A stretch of 33,419 nucleotides of DNA from Aquificota bacterium (GCA_015486105.1 WFSI01000020.1:1-33419), one strand, 5' to 3'. Positions 1 to 9,138 are shown, counted from the first letter of the stretch. Numbers and translations are program-made. Notes: generated from the letters alone by a model not told the origin.

Positions 1-316
1 CAAAAAGCAGATACAGATGTGGGCCCTCACTCTCCTTTCTTTCCAATGGTAGATGGGCCTGAGCTTCAGTACCTCTTTGAGCTCTCTAAAAACCCTCTCC
101 ACCATCCATAGGTCTTTGTAAGCCAGGGCCACCTCTTTGCTTGTGAGATCCAGACCTATTTGGGTGCCGGAAGGTGCCCCCGTTTGCTCCAACATCCGTA
201 CAAATACTTACCTTAGTAACAGGAATCTTGCCTTGAGCTATCACCTTTCCCCCTTCCCCCTGGGCCACAAAGACCGTGCTCTTGCAATGAACTTCCATGC
301 CGATATACACCTTCAT
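1..316 (-). pseudogene. Chimeric transposase remnant: IS110 N-terminus joined to IS1634 C-terminus
   Basis: Read on the minus strand from ATG 316 (good GGAGG ribosome site upstream), the product begins MKVYIGMEVHCKSTVFVAQ, the N-terminal RuvC-like start of IS110-family transposases, with the first catalytic Asp replaced by Glu (IGMEV for the usual IGMDV). A one-base indel near 205-215 shifts the frame. In the new frame the text continues with an IS110-like stretch (MLEQTGAPSGTQIGLD). From about position 150 it turns into a piece typical of IS1634/IS4-type DDE transposase C-termini (EVALAYKDLWMVERVFREL, then RPIYHWKE). The fragment runs off the left window edge. It is frameshifted and chimeric, so it is not expected to be active. 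The family names are from recognition of conserved segments, not from a search. Confidence 0.7.
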
Positions 317-463
317 AAGGCTGTACCTCCTTATTAATTTTTTGTGGCGCATCAAGCCACCACTTGGTTGGCGGTGTACCTAAACCTCCCCTGGAGGACA
401 GCCCTCTTTCATGGATACATTCTGAGGTGAAGATCGCCGTGCCAGAGCCAGGGTGTCAGATGA

Positions 464-506
464 GGTGGGGAGTTTCACTGGAATGGGTGGGGACTTTGAC
501 TGGAAT
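464..506. repeat. Tandem direct repeat resembling an IS21-family terminus
   Basis: Two 21-bp units (464-484 and 486-506) match at 19 of 21 positions; both begin GGTGGGGA and end CTGGAAT. Repeats of this GTGGGGA-TTT type are typical of the multi-site transposase-binding ends of IS21-family elements. No istA or istB coding sequence is visible nearby, so this would be an orphan end. The rest of the 356-615 gap shows no gene on either strand. Confidence 0.35.
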
Positions 507-615
507 ATGCAGGCAGTCAAAAAATCAGACTCCCTTAACCTAATGATGTAAAAGAGGTTTTAAAATTAAACTGTCAAAGTCAGGATTTCACTATCATGAA
601 CCAAAATGTTCCATT

Positions 616-645
616 AAAAATGCCCGGTCCCTGACGGGACCGGGC
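616..645 (-). terminator. Rho-independent terminator of the hdr operon
   Basis: On the minus strand a perfect 10-bp GC-rich stem (GCCCGGTCCC / GGGACCGGGC, loop GTCA) is followed by ATTTTTAAT. It lies 24 bp past the stop codon of the last operon gene, which sets the 3' end of the eight-gene unit. Confidence 0.85.
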
Positions 646-669
646 CAAAACAACGACCGGGAGAGAAGG

Positions 670-1812
670 TTATGAAGAGGATGGGCAGTGAGTGGTACTC
701 TCTGTGTAGGGTTGTTCCCAGTCTTGGAGCTCCTCCTCCTTGTAGTCAATGAAGGGGATGGGCTCCTCTATGTATCTTCCTGGGACATAGTCAAAAATGG
801 CTTGGGTTTTATCTGCTACCATGGCAAATAAGCGAGATACAGGTACATCATTGGGACATGCATCCTCACAGGTGCCACAGGATACACAAGAAGTACTCAT
901 GTGATTCATTCTTCCTAAGTGAAAAAGGAGGGTGTCGGGTAGGAGCCTTAAAGCTCCTTTCCTTTGAGCCCTCATGAGGTAGTTTTCTGGTGTTACCTTT
1001 AGGGCATCGGAATCGAAGAAACACTCCCTGCAGAAGCAGATGGGACATACCCTCATGCAGTTATGACAGTTTATGCAAGAGTGGAGGGTAGATAGAATAC
1101 CCTGAGGACCAGAGACCTGGGGGCCAAATTCCTTTTGGAAGTAGTTTTCTCTGGCTTCGGTTCTCTCGCTCACCAGTTCTTGGAGGGTTTCTTCTCTCTC
1201 TTTAAGCTCTATTTCCTCTTGGTACTCTAGAGCCCTTAAGGCCTCTTCCCCTTGAGCGGTATGGGCTATGAGATAATGGCATCCCTCAGGGGCTCCTAAG
1301 AAACCCACCTCTATATCCGCCGTATCTCCTGTAAATCTGTTACAGATCTGGCACAAGGGTCTGGTTCCTGAAAGCCTAAGGTGGCCAAGACCTTCTTCCA
1401 GATTGGCTTTCATAAGGGATTTATCACTGTTGATGTATTGCCTCAGGGGATAAGCCCCTGGACAATCAAAGCTTATAGTGAGCAGACCCTCTGGTTTTAC
1501 CTGGTTAAGCTTGATAAGCTCCCTTGCCGCTCTAAGCTCACAGGGGCGGAGAATCACTGCTGTGGGCATCTCTACGGGCCCTCTCTTGGTAAGTTTGGAT
1601 ACTACCCTTCCCCCTTGAACGGGTATGACAGGAGGTAAGGACCAAGCTTCATTTATTATGGAGGGATCCCGGGTAAGGATATGGGCGTAGGATTCGCCTC
1701 CTGGTATTTCCATGGGGATCAACACAGCCTGTACCATTCCCTTTTCCAGGAGCCCCTTCAGTAAACCCCTTAAAGCCTGGCTTCCCTTCCCTTCTCCTTT
1801 TACTGATAGCAT
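670..1812 (-). CDS. FrhB/FdhB-like flavin and iron-sulfur electron-input subunit (second copy)
   Basis: Protein of 380 residues. I chose ATG 1812 over the longer open frame (to 1941) because it has a GAGGAG site just upstream and avoids overlapping the preceding mvhD gene. The N-terminal two thirds resemble the beta-subunit domain of F420 hydrogenase and formate dehydrogenase (FrhB/FdhB), with the RPCELRA motif followed by LIKLNQ. The C-terminal third carries two iron-sulfur motifs: a cysteine-rich CINCHNCMRVCPICFCREC and a classic CVSCGTCEDACP. Family knowledge: such subunits pass electrons between a soluble carrier (F420, NAD(P)H or ferredoxin) and MvhD/HdrA. It is the last gene of the operon, 11 bp after mvhD. 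It shares YVPGR-I-E and LFHLGRM-HM-TSCV with the first operon gene, so the two are paralogs. The carrier it uses cannot be read from sequence. Confidence 0.8.
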   Translation of the reverse strand: MLSVKGEGKGSQALRGLLKGLLEKGMVQAVLIPMEIPGGESYAHILTRDPSIINEAWSLPPVIPVQGGRVVSKLTKRGPVEMPTAVILRPCELRAARELIKLNQVKPEGLLTISFDCPGAYPLRQYINSDKSLMKANLEEGLGHLRLSGTRPLCQICNRFTGDTADIEVGFLGAPEGCHYLIAHTAQGEEALRALEYQEEIELKEREETLQELVSERTEARENYFQKEFGPQVSGPQGILSTLHSCINCHNCMRVCPICFCRECFFDSDALKVTPENYLMRAQRKGALRLLPDTLLFHLGRMNHMSTSCVSCGTCEDACPNDVPVSRLFAMVADKTQAIFDYVPGRYIEEPIPFIDYKEEELQDWEQPYTESTTHCPSSS

Positions 1813-1823
1813 GTTTTTTCTCC

Positions 1824-2252
1824 TCAAGTATCCCAACGCTGGGTGAGGGGGTTGGGCCCCTTTTCTTTGATATGGGCATCGAACTCGTAGGCTGTATCCA
1901 CCAATCTCTTTCCCTCCCCGTGGGCTACCCACCGGAGCCATAGGCGTTCCCCATCCAATCCCAAGGTGTCCAATACCTCTTTCATAACCGCTAAGCGGCG
2001 CCTAGCCCGGAAGTTGCCCAGGTTGTAATGGCAATCCCCCGGATGGCATCCGCTTACCACCATACCGTCAGCCCCTTCGATGAGGGCCCTGAGGACATAT
2101 GCAGGGTCTAAAGCACCAGTACAGACTACTCGGAAGGGGCGTACATTCTCCGGATATTTAAGCCACACGGCCCCTGCTGTTTCCGATCCTCCAGTACCAC
2201 ACCAGGCGCATAGGGCGTAAAGGATTTTGGGGATGAACCCATTCTCTCCCAT
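1824..2252 (-). CDS. mvhD: MvhD/HdrD-type [2Fe-2S] electron-transfer subunit (second copy)
   Basis: Protein of 142 residues, the normal length for the MvhD delta-subunit family that links an electron-input enzyme to HdrA. The ligand cysteines expected for its [2Fe-2S] cluster are present: C15 and C18 (ALCAWCGTGG), C44 (VVCTGALDP), C69 and C74 (SGCHPGDCHY). The start ATG has an excellent AGGAGG site and lies 10 bp after the stop of the tandem HdrA gene. Compared with the first MvhD of this operon it lacks the usual SYAGADLAG-like stretch after the CxxC (here GTGGSETAG), so it has diverged and probably docks on a different partner. The function call is firm at family level; its place in the complex is inferred from gene order. 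Confidence 0.85.
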   Translation of the reverse strand: MGENGFIPKILYALCAWCGTGGSETAGAVWLKYPENVRPFRVVCTGALDPAYVLRALIEGADGMVVSGCHPGDCHYNLGNFRARRRLAVMKEVLDTLGLDGERLWLRWVAHGEGKRLVDTAYEFDAHIKEKGPNPLTQRWDT

Positions 2253-2262
2253 CTCTATCCTC

Positions 2263-5247
2263 CTATATCAACAGGGCGTCTATACTGGGGATCATCTGCT
2301 CTCCCCTGGCATCCCTTAAATAAGCGGCTTCACTGGGACAGGCTACCAAGCAGGCCCCACAGGCATCGCATAGGTAGGGCCTCACCCGGGCTACCCCTTT
2401 GTTCTCGTCAATCTCCCGGGCATAGTAGGGACACACATCTACGCATAGGCCGCATCCCACGCACTTAGATTCCCGTACTGCCGATACGTACATGGCGTTT
2501 GGAGGCGGAAGTTGGGGTTTACCTAAAATGGTTAGAGACCGTCCTGCTGCATCTTTAGCGGTAAGGAGAGCCTCGGTGAAGGAACGGGGTGAATGGGCCA
2601 ATCCTATAGGGAATATGGCGTTGCTGGAGAGCTCCCAGGGTTTCATAAGGCGCTTTATGGCTTCTTCATAGGGACACATACTGGTTTCTGTATCGAAGAA
2701 TCCTGAGGAATCCAGTTTATAATTCAACCCCTGGGCCAAATCTTGATAGTTTTCCTTGTCGGGAACTATGCCTACGGATAGGACCAGTGCCCCTGCCTCA
2801 ATGGTCTCTGAGGCATCCTTCTCTACATCATGGACGAGAACCTCCAGTTTTTCCCCTTTGGCTTTTACCCTGGGGTATTGATCCATGGCAAAGCGCACGA
2901 ATCTAATACCTTTTTCCTGGGCCATCTTTCGGTAGTCTTCTTTGAATCCATATGTGTTGAGGTCTCTGTAGAGGATAGTTACCTCCATCCCTTTTTCTGT
3001 TAGATCCAGGGCGTTTTTTAGTGCCTGGGAGCAACACACTCGACTGCAGTAGGGATGGGCCTTGTTTCTGGATCCTACACACTGGATCATGACTACGGGC
3101 CCCTTGGGCAGGTCCCCCTTGACCAACAGTTCTTCTATCTCCCTCTGGGTGAAAACCCTTTCATCTTTGCCATATAAGAAGGCCCCTTCAGGATTGAAGG
3201 GCTTGGCCCCTATGGAGGGCATAACAATCCCTGCCTGGATCAGCTTGGACTCTTCTCCTGTTTGTATCTCAGCATAAAAGTGGCCTGCGTATCCCCACAT
3301 GTCCTTGACCTGGGCCCCTTTGTACAAGGTGATGTTGGGGTGGTTCTCGACCTTGTTCATAAGCTGGGCTAAGTACCCTGGTATATCATGACCCTCTAAG
3401 TCTTTAGTAAGGGTTTTAGCCAAACCACCCAATTCCCCTTCTTTTTCTATTAAGGTTACTGGAAAGCCCCTTTCGGCTATGGTTAACGCTGCTTCCATGC
3501 CTGCTGCTCCTCCACCTATGACCAGGACAGCACTGTTAAAAGTCTCTGTGGGTGGAGGAGCAGCTTGAGCCTTCTTCACTTTCTCTACCCCGGATGCTAT
3601 GAGGGCCAGGGCCTTTTCCAACATGGCCCCTTTGTTTTCGTGAACCCTGATCACATCTTCTCTAAGCCTCAAAAATTCAGACAAAAGGGGATTCAGGCCA
3701 CCTATCATCACTACCCGCCGGAATTTCAGGAGCTTCTGCAAGGGGGTACAAGCCGCTAACACCACCCTGTTTACTCCTGATGCCTTGATCTTTTCTCCCG
3801 TCTCCTGGATGGTGGGTGGGGTGCAACAACCTTTTATTATTTCTGCATGGGTCACACCTGGAAGGCCTTCCGCTTTCTCCCTTAGGGCCTCCAGATCCAT
3901 ATAGTTATTGAACTCGCCGAAACAGGAGCAAATAAAGACCCCTACCTTGGGTGCTTCACCTGTTATGTCCCTAAGGGGAGGGGGGGGAGAGGGAGCAAAG
4001 TTCTTATTCCCAAGGTATTCCAAGACTTCCGTAGCGGTACCGTACCCTTCCCAAACCGTTTCGGGGTTCCCTTTAGGGCCGGTGAATTCTCCCACGGCAA
4101 ATACCCCTTCCCGGTTAGTCTTACCACAGGTGAAGGGCAGCACTTTACAGAAGCCATGCTCGTCTGCTTCTATTCCCAAGAGGTTAGAGAGTTTCTCCAT
4201 GAGGGTAGGGGGTTTTTGACCTGTGACAAGTATGACCAAATCCTCTTCCAAGTCATGCTCTTGGTTGCCCAAGGAATATCTAAGCTTCAGATTGTTATTA
4301 GAGATCTCCTGGATTTCAATGTCATGGGCTCTTACAATTTCTACTCCCGCCTCTAATGCCTTTTCGAACCACACATAGTGGCCTTTGCCAAAGCCCCTAA
4401 ATTCTCTAAAGAAAACCTTCACCTCTGCATTGGGTAGGAGTTCCTTGGTTCTATAAGCTCGGTAAATGGCAGAGATGGTGGTGTTGTAGTTTTCGTATTC
4501 TACCCCTTGATTGTAATGGGGGGTTACTACGATAGCTATCCTCTTGGGAAGGCTCCCGTCGGAGGGGCGCTCCAAGGAGTTTTTTACAAAGTTAGTGAGG
4601 AGAGATTTCCTTGCCAGATCCGAGGAATTCACCACATTGGGCCACTGGCCGAAGCCAAACTTTGCCAGATCCTTTTCTGTGGGCTCGTCGTATTCCGGGG
4701 CTAAAACGATGGCTCCCACATCCATTTCCATGGTTTCCTCTGTTCTATCCAGCTTCAGACAACCAGTGGGGCATACCTTCTCACACTCTCCACACTTGGT
4801 GCAATGCTCTTCGTCTATAAGGAAGATGTTTTCCCAGGCGATCTCAGGCCGCACGTAGATGGCCTTTCTTTTGCCTTTTTTGTCCTCTACCTCTACAGGA
4901 CAAACATTTATGCAGGCCTCACATTCGGTACAGGCAAAGTTGTTGACGTAATGGTCTTTCTTTTTAATTTTAACCGTAAAGTTTCCTGGTTCCCCAGAGA
5001 CCTCTATCAAATCGGCATTGTAGAAGACCCGCATGGCTCCTAAACCTATAAAGAGACGTTGAGGCATGTGGCCGCATGCCCAGCAAAAGTCTAAGGGGAG
5101 TTGGGCCAGGGCTTGGTTTCTGTATTCATCTACATAAGAACCTCTGTTGAGCATAACGGTCTTGTAACCCATTTTGGCCAAGGCATAGGCTACTCTATAA
5201 CCTGCAAGGTTGGTGCCATAGACCAGAACAGTGCTTGCCCTTTCCAC
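2263..5247 (-). CDS. hdrA: Tandem HdrA-HdrA fusion flavoprotein with a degenerate first half
   Basis: Protein of 994 residues; start is GTG 5247 with a GGAGGTGATC ribosome site. Residues 1-420 are an HdrA-like half whose nucleotide-binding loop has lost the glycine pattern (YGTNLAGYRVAYALA), followed by two ferredoxin-like motifs (CTECEACINVCP at 106-117 and CTKCGECEKVCP at 149-160). After a proline-rich linker at about 418-424 a second HdrA begins: its N-terminal cysteine domain (VGVFICSCFGE, 435-445), an intact FAD loop (VLVIGGGAAGMEAAL, 574-588), the HdrA signature QCVGSR with YCSRVCCSQ (722-741), and two C-terminal [4Fe-4S] motifs (CVGCGLCVDVCP, 929-940; CDACGACLVACP, 960-971). HdrA is the electron-bifurcating flavoprotein of heterodisulfide reductase complexes. 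The first half may be a structural or wiring module rather than a flavin site (inference). BamE-like tandem HdrAs are possible relatives. Confidence 0.85.
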   Translation of the reverse strand: MERASTVLVYGTNLAGYRVAYALAKMGYKTVMLNRGSYVDEYRNQALAQLPLDFCWACGHMPQRLFIGLGAMRVFYNADLIEVSGEPGNFTVKIKKKDHYVNNFACTECEACINVCPVEVEDKKGKRKAIYVRPEIAWENIFLIDEEHCTKCGECEKVCPTGCLKLDRTEETMEMDVGAIVLAPEYDEPTEKDLAKFGFGQWPNVVNSSDLARKSLLTNFVKNSLERPSDGSLPKRIAIVVTPHYNQGVEYENYNTTISAIYRAYRTKELLPNAEVKVFFREFRGFGKGHYVWFEKALEAGVEIVRAHDIEIQEISNNNLKLRYSLGNQEHDLEEDLVILVTGQKPPTLMEKLSNLLGIEADEHGFCKVLPFTCGKTNREGVFAVGEFTGPKGNPETVWEGYGTATEVLEYLGNKNFAPSPPPPLRDITGEAPKVGVFICSCFGEFNNYMDLEALREKAEGLPGVTHAEIIKGCCTPPTIQETGEKIKASGVNRVVLAACTPLQKLLKFRRVVMIGGLNPLLSEFLRLREDVIRVHENKGAMLEKALALIASGVEKVKKAQAAPPPTETFNSAVLVIGGGAAGMEAALTIAERGFPVTLIEKEGELGGLAKTLTKDLEGHDIPGYLAQLMNKVENHPNITLYKGAQVKDMWGYAGHFYAEIQTGEESKLIQAGIVMPSIGAKPFNPEGAFLYGKDERVFTQREIEELLVKGDLPKGPVVMIQCVGSRNKAHPYCSRVCCSQALKNALDLTEKGMEVTILYRDLNTYGFKEDYRKMAQEKGIRFVRFAMDQYPRVKAKGEKLEVLVHDVEKDASETIEAGALVLSVGIVPDKENYQDLAQGLNYKLDSSGFFDTETSMCPYEEAIKRLMKPWELSSNAIFPIGLAHSPRSFTEALLTAKDAAGRSLTILGKPQLPPPNAMYVSAVRESKCVGCGLCVDVCPYYAREIDENKGVARVRPYLCDACGACLVACPSEAAYLRDARGEQMIPSIDALLI

Positions 5248-5261
5248 AGATCACCTCCCCC

Positions 5262-5714
5262 TCACAGGAAAAACTCTCTTTTAACTAGACTGGGACCAAG
5301 TTTTTTGATCTCTTCCGTAAACTCCTTGGCTACTTGGGCGAATTTGGGACCTTCGGAAGCAGCGATCCACGAGAGCTTCACCCGCTCAGGCTCTAACCCT
5401 ATACTTTCCAGTAGTTTCTTCGTAAGAGCCATCTTCCTCCTAGCGTAGTAGTTACCCTTCTGGTAGTGACAATCCCCTGGATGACACCCCGCTACCAACA
5501 CACCATCAGCGCCGTCCAGAAGGGCCTTCAGAATAAACACAGGATCCACCCTACTGGAACACATCACCCTCATGACCCTAAGGTTGGCGGGATACTTTGT
5601 GCGGCTCACCCCTGCTAAATCAGCAGCAGTATAGCTGCACCAGTAACATAGGAACCCCACTATCTTGGGTTCGAATTCCCTTTTCACCTCTGTATCTTTA
5701 TCCCTGTTTTCCAT
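5262..5714 (-). CDS. mvhD: MvhD-type [2Fe-2S] electron-transfer subunit (first copy)
   Basis: Protein of 150 residues, with a charged N-terminal tail of about 17 residues ahead of the conserved MvhD fold. Ligand cysteines are all present: C23 and C26 (GFLCYWCSYTAADLAG), C52 (VMCSSRVDP), C77 and C82 (AGCHPGDCHY). This is the canonical form, closer to archaeal and acetogen MvhD than the second copy. In the operon it sits 34 bp after HdrA-GltD and 14 bp before the tandem HdrA. It therefore probably bridges HdrA to an FrhB/FdhB-like input subunit, since no hydrogenase large or small subunit is encoded nearby. The ribosome site is weaker (AGGGG about 8 nt before ATG) than for other genes of the operon. 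Confidence 0.9.
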   Translation of the reverse strand: MENRDKDTEVKREFEPKIVGFLCYWCSYTAADLAGVSRTKYPANLRVMRVMCSSRVDPVFILKALLDGADGVLVAGCHPGDCHYQKGNYYARRKMALTKKLLESIGLEPERVKLSWIAASEGPKFAQVAKEFTEEIKKLGPSLVKREFFL

Positions 5715-5748
5715 GGCTTAAACCCCTACGCCTTGTTCAACTCAGTTT

Positions 5749-8700
5749 TCACAGGAGCACCCCTTCTAACTCTGAGAAGATTTCCTCGTTGTTGAAGTGT
5801 TTTGTGGTAACCGCCTTGTTGGGGCACGTGGCGGCGCAGAGGCCGCATCCCTTGCATATAGCCTCGTTCACCACACAGATGCCCCGAGCGGGATCGTAGT
5901 CGATAGCCGAGTACATGCAGATCTTTTTGCACTGCTGACAGCCCACGCAGACCTCGGGATCTATATAGGATGTGGCTGCCTCCACCTCAACCTGTCCCCT
6001 CATTATGAGGGATAGGGCCTCTGCAGCTGCTCCTGCTGCCTGGGACACAGTGTCGGGAATATCCTTAGGCCCCTGACAGCAGCCCGCTATGAATACTCCA
6101 TCGCTGGCAGTGGATACGGGGGCCAGCTTGGGGTGGAGTTCTATGAACCACCCATCTTGGTCTTGGGATATACCCACCAGATGGGCTATTTCTTCGGCTC
6201 CATGTGCAGCCTGAAGCCCTACAGATAGGATCACCATGTCTACTGGCACCCTTCTCACCTTTCCTGCCAAGGTATCTTCGGCGACCACTACGAGCCTCCC
6301 ATTTTCCTCGGGAGATAGGGCCACATCCGTGATCTCTGCCACTTTGCCCCTAATGAAGTGGGTGCCTTCTTCCTGAAGGCGGTTGTAAAACTCCTCGTAC
6401 ATCTTTCCCGGTGATCGAATATCGATGTAAAATTCATATACTTCCGCCCCCGTTTTTTCTCTAACAAGGTGGGCAAATTTCATGGAGTACATGCAGCAGA
6501 CCCTGGAACAGTAACGGTTGGTGTTTTCGTCCCTAGACCCCACGCAATGGATGATAGCCACCTTTTCAGGTACCCGACCATCTTTCATCTTTATTTCCCC
6601 TTCGGTGGGTCCAGCGGCGTTGTTGAGCCTCTCAAACTCTATACTGGTGTAGACCTCGGGGAAACGCTTGTAGCCGTATTGTACTAAAGAGGTCGGATCA
6701 AAGGTTTTGAACCCTGTGGCTACCACTATGGAACCTACCTTAACTTCGATCGTCTCTTCCTTCATGTAGTGGTCTATGGCTTGGGCCTCGCAGAGGAGCT
6801 CGCATTGGCGGCACTCGCAGCATCCAGCACAGTCTAAGCACCTCTTCCCCTCATTCACGGCCTCATCTTCTGACATGGGGGCCTCTATCTCCCCGAAGTC
6901 CTTGATACGCTCTTGGGGAAGCCTTTCAGATAACTTAGTGGGAAGGGTGACGGTGAAAGAACGCTTCTTCAACACCTCTTCTTTATCCACGGTTTCAAGC
7001 CAGTGCTCCTCGTAGGGTCTGGCTTTTAGTTCCTCGCCTTCCACGTATCGACGAATATACTCCGACGCCCTTCTTCCCAAACCAATGGCTTCCACTATGG
7101 TGGAGGGTCCTTTAGTGGCGTCTCCACCTGCAAACACTCCTTCTCTATTGGTGGCTAAGGTTTCAGGATCTACCCATAGAGTACCATCCCTGTTGATTTC
7201 CAGGCCCTCCTGTTCCAGCACCTGGGACTCTGGCATCTGTCCGATGGCCAGGATCACGTCGTCAGCAGTCATTTTGAAATTGGATCCTTCAATGGGAATA
7301 GGACGGCGACGTCCTGACTCATCAGGCTCCCCCAACTCCATCTTCACACACTCTACCTCTTTCAGTCTTCCTTTTTCCCCGTGAAAGGCCACGGGATTAG
7401 TAAGGATCTGAATTTTAACCCCTTCTGCTTCGGCAGCTTCTATCTCTTCGGGAAAGGCAGGCATTTCTACCCGGCTACGGCGATAGAGGATAGTGACATC
7501 CTCGCTTCTTAAACGCAGGGCCACCCGGGCGGCATCAATGGCTGAGTTCCCCCCTCCCACCACAAAGACCCTATTACCCAATTTCACTGATTCTCCTGAA
7601 TTGACCCTCTTGAGGAACTTGATGGATGTATGAACGCCTTCTAAGTCCTCTCCAGGTATACCCATTGTTCTATCCTTATGGGCCCCAATGGCTAAGAAAA
7701 GGGCCTGGTAACCCTCTTTAAAGATACCCTCTATGGATTTGCCCCCTTGACCCACAGGGACATTGCACACGATTTCTACACCTGCCTGCTTGATAAATTC
7801 GATCTCTTTATCCACCAGACTATTGGGGAGCCTGTATTCGGGGATAGCGTATCTCAACATGCCCCCTGGTTTTTCTAAAGCCTCAAAGACCGTGACAGGG
7901 TATCCTTGTACTGCCAAGTAATATGCACAGGCCAATCCAGCAGGGCCAGCTCCCACCACGGCTACTTTTTTATCTTCCTTCTTTTCCATGGGTTCCACGG
8001 GCAGCTTCTCCCCTATATTTTGGTAGTACCAGTCGGCTACGAATCGTTTTAAGGCTCTGATCTGGATGTGACCTCCGGCTAGATCACGAGTGCATTCCCT
8101 TTCACAAAAAGCGGGGCATGCCCTACCCAGACTGGCGGGGAATACAACCTTCTCCATGATGAGCTTAAAGGCCTCCTCAAACTTTCCTGCTGATATAAGC
8201 TTCACGTATCCATGGGCGTTTAGCCCTGCAGGACAGGCGTTTCTACATGGAGAGAAACCTTCCTTGTGAATGACAAAGACGTTGGGCACGGCTTGGGGGA
8301 AAGAGCGGTATATGGCAGTTCTTTCCATCATACCGCATTCGAAGTCATTAGGCATGGTTACGGGGCATCCCTTTATGCACTCCGAGCAGCCTGTGCATTT
8401 GTCTTCCAACACGTATCTGGGTTTTCTCTTTATCTTTACGTCAAAGTTGCCTATATACCCTGACACCTCTTCCACTTCACTGTAGGTATAAAGCTTTATG
8501 TTCTCATGTTGGCCCACCGAGACCATCTTAGGGGTTAAGATACAAGCGGAGCAGTCCAGGGTGGGGAAGGTTTTGTCGAACTTGGCCATGTGGCCACCTA
8601 TGCTGGGTTCCCTTTCCACCAAGTAGGCGGTTTTTCCGGCGTCGGCTATTTCCAAGGCCGCCTGCATTCCTGCTATGCCACCTCCTATCACCAAGACGTT

Positions 8701-9138
8701 GGGGTTGATGTCCACTATCCTGGGTTGGAGGGGCTGATGGTGTACTACTCTACGGACGGCAGCTTCCACATAATCTTTGGCCTTTTCGGTGGCTTCCTCC
8801 TCGTCTTCTGTCACCCAGGATACCAATTCCCTGATGCTGGCCATTTGGAAGAGGTAAGGGTTTAACCCTGCTTTCTTGCAAGCGCTTCTGAAGGTTTTTT
8901 CATGCATCCTTGGAGAACAGGAAGCTACCACCACCCTGTTCAGATTGTACTGCTTAATATCATCTATAATGAGGCCTTGGCCGATGTTGGAGCACATGAA
9001 CTTATAGTCCCGGGCTACTGTTACGTGCTCTAATTTAGAGGCGAATTCTACCACTTCTTCCACGTCTACCTTATAGGAGATATTGATGCCGCAGTGGCAT
9101 ATATAAACCCCAACCCTGGGTTCTTCTCTTCTGGCCAT
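5749..9138 (-). CDS. hdrA: HdrA with an inserted GltD-like NAD(P)H-dependent oxidoreductase domain
   Basis: Protein of 1129 residues against about 650 for ordinary HdrA. Order of parts: HdrA N-terminal cysteine domain (VGVYICHCGINI, 9-20); FAD loop (VLVIGGGIAGMQAA, 148-161) with GGHMAKFDKTFPTLDCSACI downstream; first ferredoxin motif CTGCSECIKGCP (248-259). Then, from about residue 285 to 760, comes a complete GltD/NfnB-type module: CRNACPAGLNAHGY (298-311), CPAFCEREC (341-349), FAD loop VVGAGPAGLACAYYLA (394-409), NAD(P)H loop VVGGGNSAIDAARVAL (526-541), and GGDATKGPST (671-680). HdrA then resumes with CAGCCECRQCELLC (770-783), HCVGSRDENTNRYCSRVCC (864-882) and C-terminal clusters CVGCQQCKKIC and CKGCGLCAATCP. 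Family knowledge: GltD-like domains oxidise NADPH (or reduce NADP+). The fusion implies that this HdrA can exchange electrons directly with pyridine nucleotide. Start has an AAGGAGG site. Confidence 0.9.
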   Translation of the reverse strand: MARREEPRVGVYICHCGINISYKVDVEEVVEFASKLEHVTVARDYKFMCSNIGQGLIIDDIKQYNLNRVVVASCSPRMHEKTFRSACKKAGLNPYLFQMASIRELVSWVTEDEEEATEKAKDYVEAAVRRVVHHQPLQPRIVDINPNVLVIGGGIAGMQAALEIADAGKTAYLVEREPSIGGHMAKFDKTFPTLDCSACILTPKMVSVGQHENIKLYTYSEVEEVSGYIGNFDVKIKRKPRYVLEDKCTGCSECIKGCPVTMPNDFECGMMERTAIYRSFPQAVPNVFVIHKEGFSPCRNACPAGLNAHGYVKLISAGKFEEAFKLIMEKVVFPASLGRACPAFCERECTRDLAGGHIQIRALKRFVADWYYQNIGEKLPVEPMEKKEDKKVAVVGAGPAGLACAYYLAVQGYPVTVFEALEKPGGMLRYAIPEYRLPNSLVDKEIEFIKQAGVEIVCNVPVGQGGKSIEGIFKEGYQALFLAIGAHKDRTMGIPGEDLEGVHTSIKFLKRVNSGESVKLGNRVFVVGGGNSAIDAARVALRLRSEDVTILYRRSRVEMPAFPEEIEAAEAEGVKIQILTNPVAFHGEKGRLKEVECVKMELGEPDESGRRRPIPIEGSNFKMTADDVILAIGQMPESQVLEQEGLEINRDGTLWVDPETLATNREGVFAGGDATKGPSTIVEAIGLGRRASEYIRRYVEGEELKARPYEEHWLETVDKEEVLKKRSFTVTLPTKLSERLPQERIKDFGEIEAPMSEDEAVNEGKRCLDCAGCCECRQCELLCEAQAIDHYMKEETIEVKVGSIVVATGFKTFDPTSLVQYGYKRFPEVYTSIEFERLNNAAGPTEGEIKMKDGRVPEKVAIIHCVGSRDENTNRYCSRVCCMYSMKFAHLVREKTGAEVYEFYIDIRSPGKMYEEFYNRLQEEGTHFIRGKVAEITDVALSPEENGRLVVVAEDTLAGKVRRVPVDMVILSVGLQAAHGAEEIAHLVGISQDQDGWFIELHPKLAPVSTASDGVFIAGCCQGPKDIPDTVSQAAGAAAEALSLIMRGQVEVEAATSYIDPEVCVGCQQCKKICMYSAIDYDPARGICVVNEAICKGCGLCAATCPNKAVTTKHFNNEEIFSELEGVLL

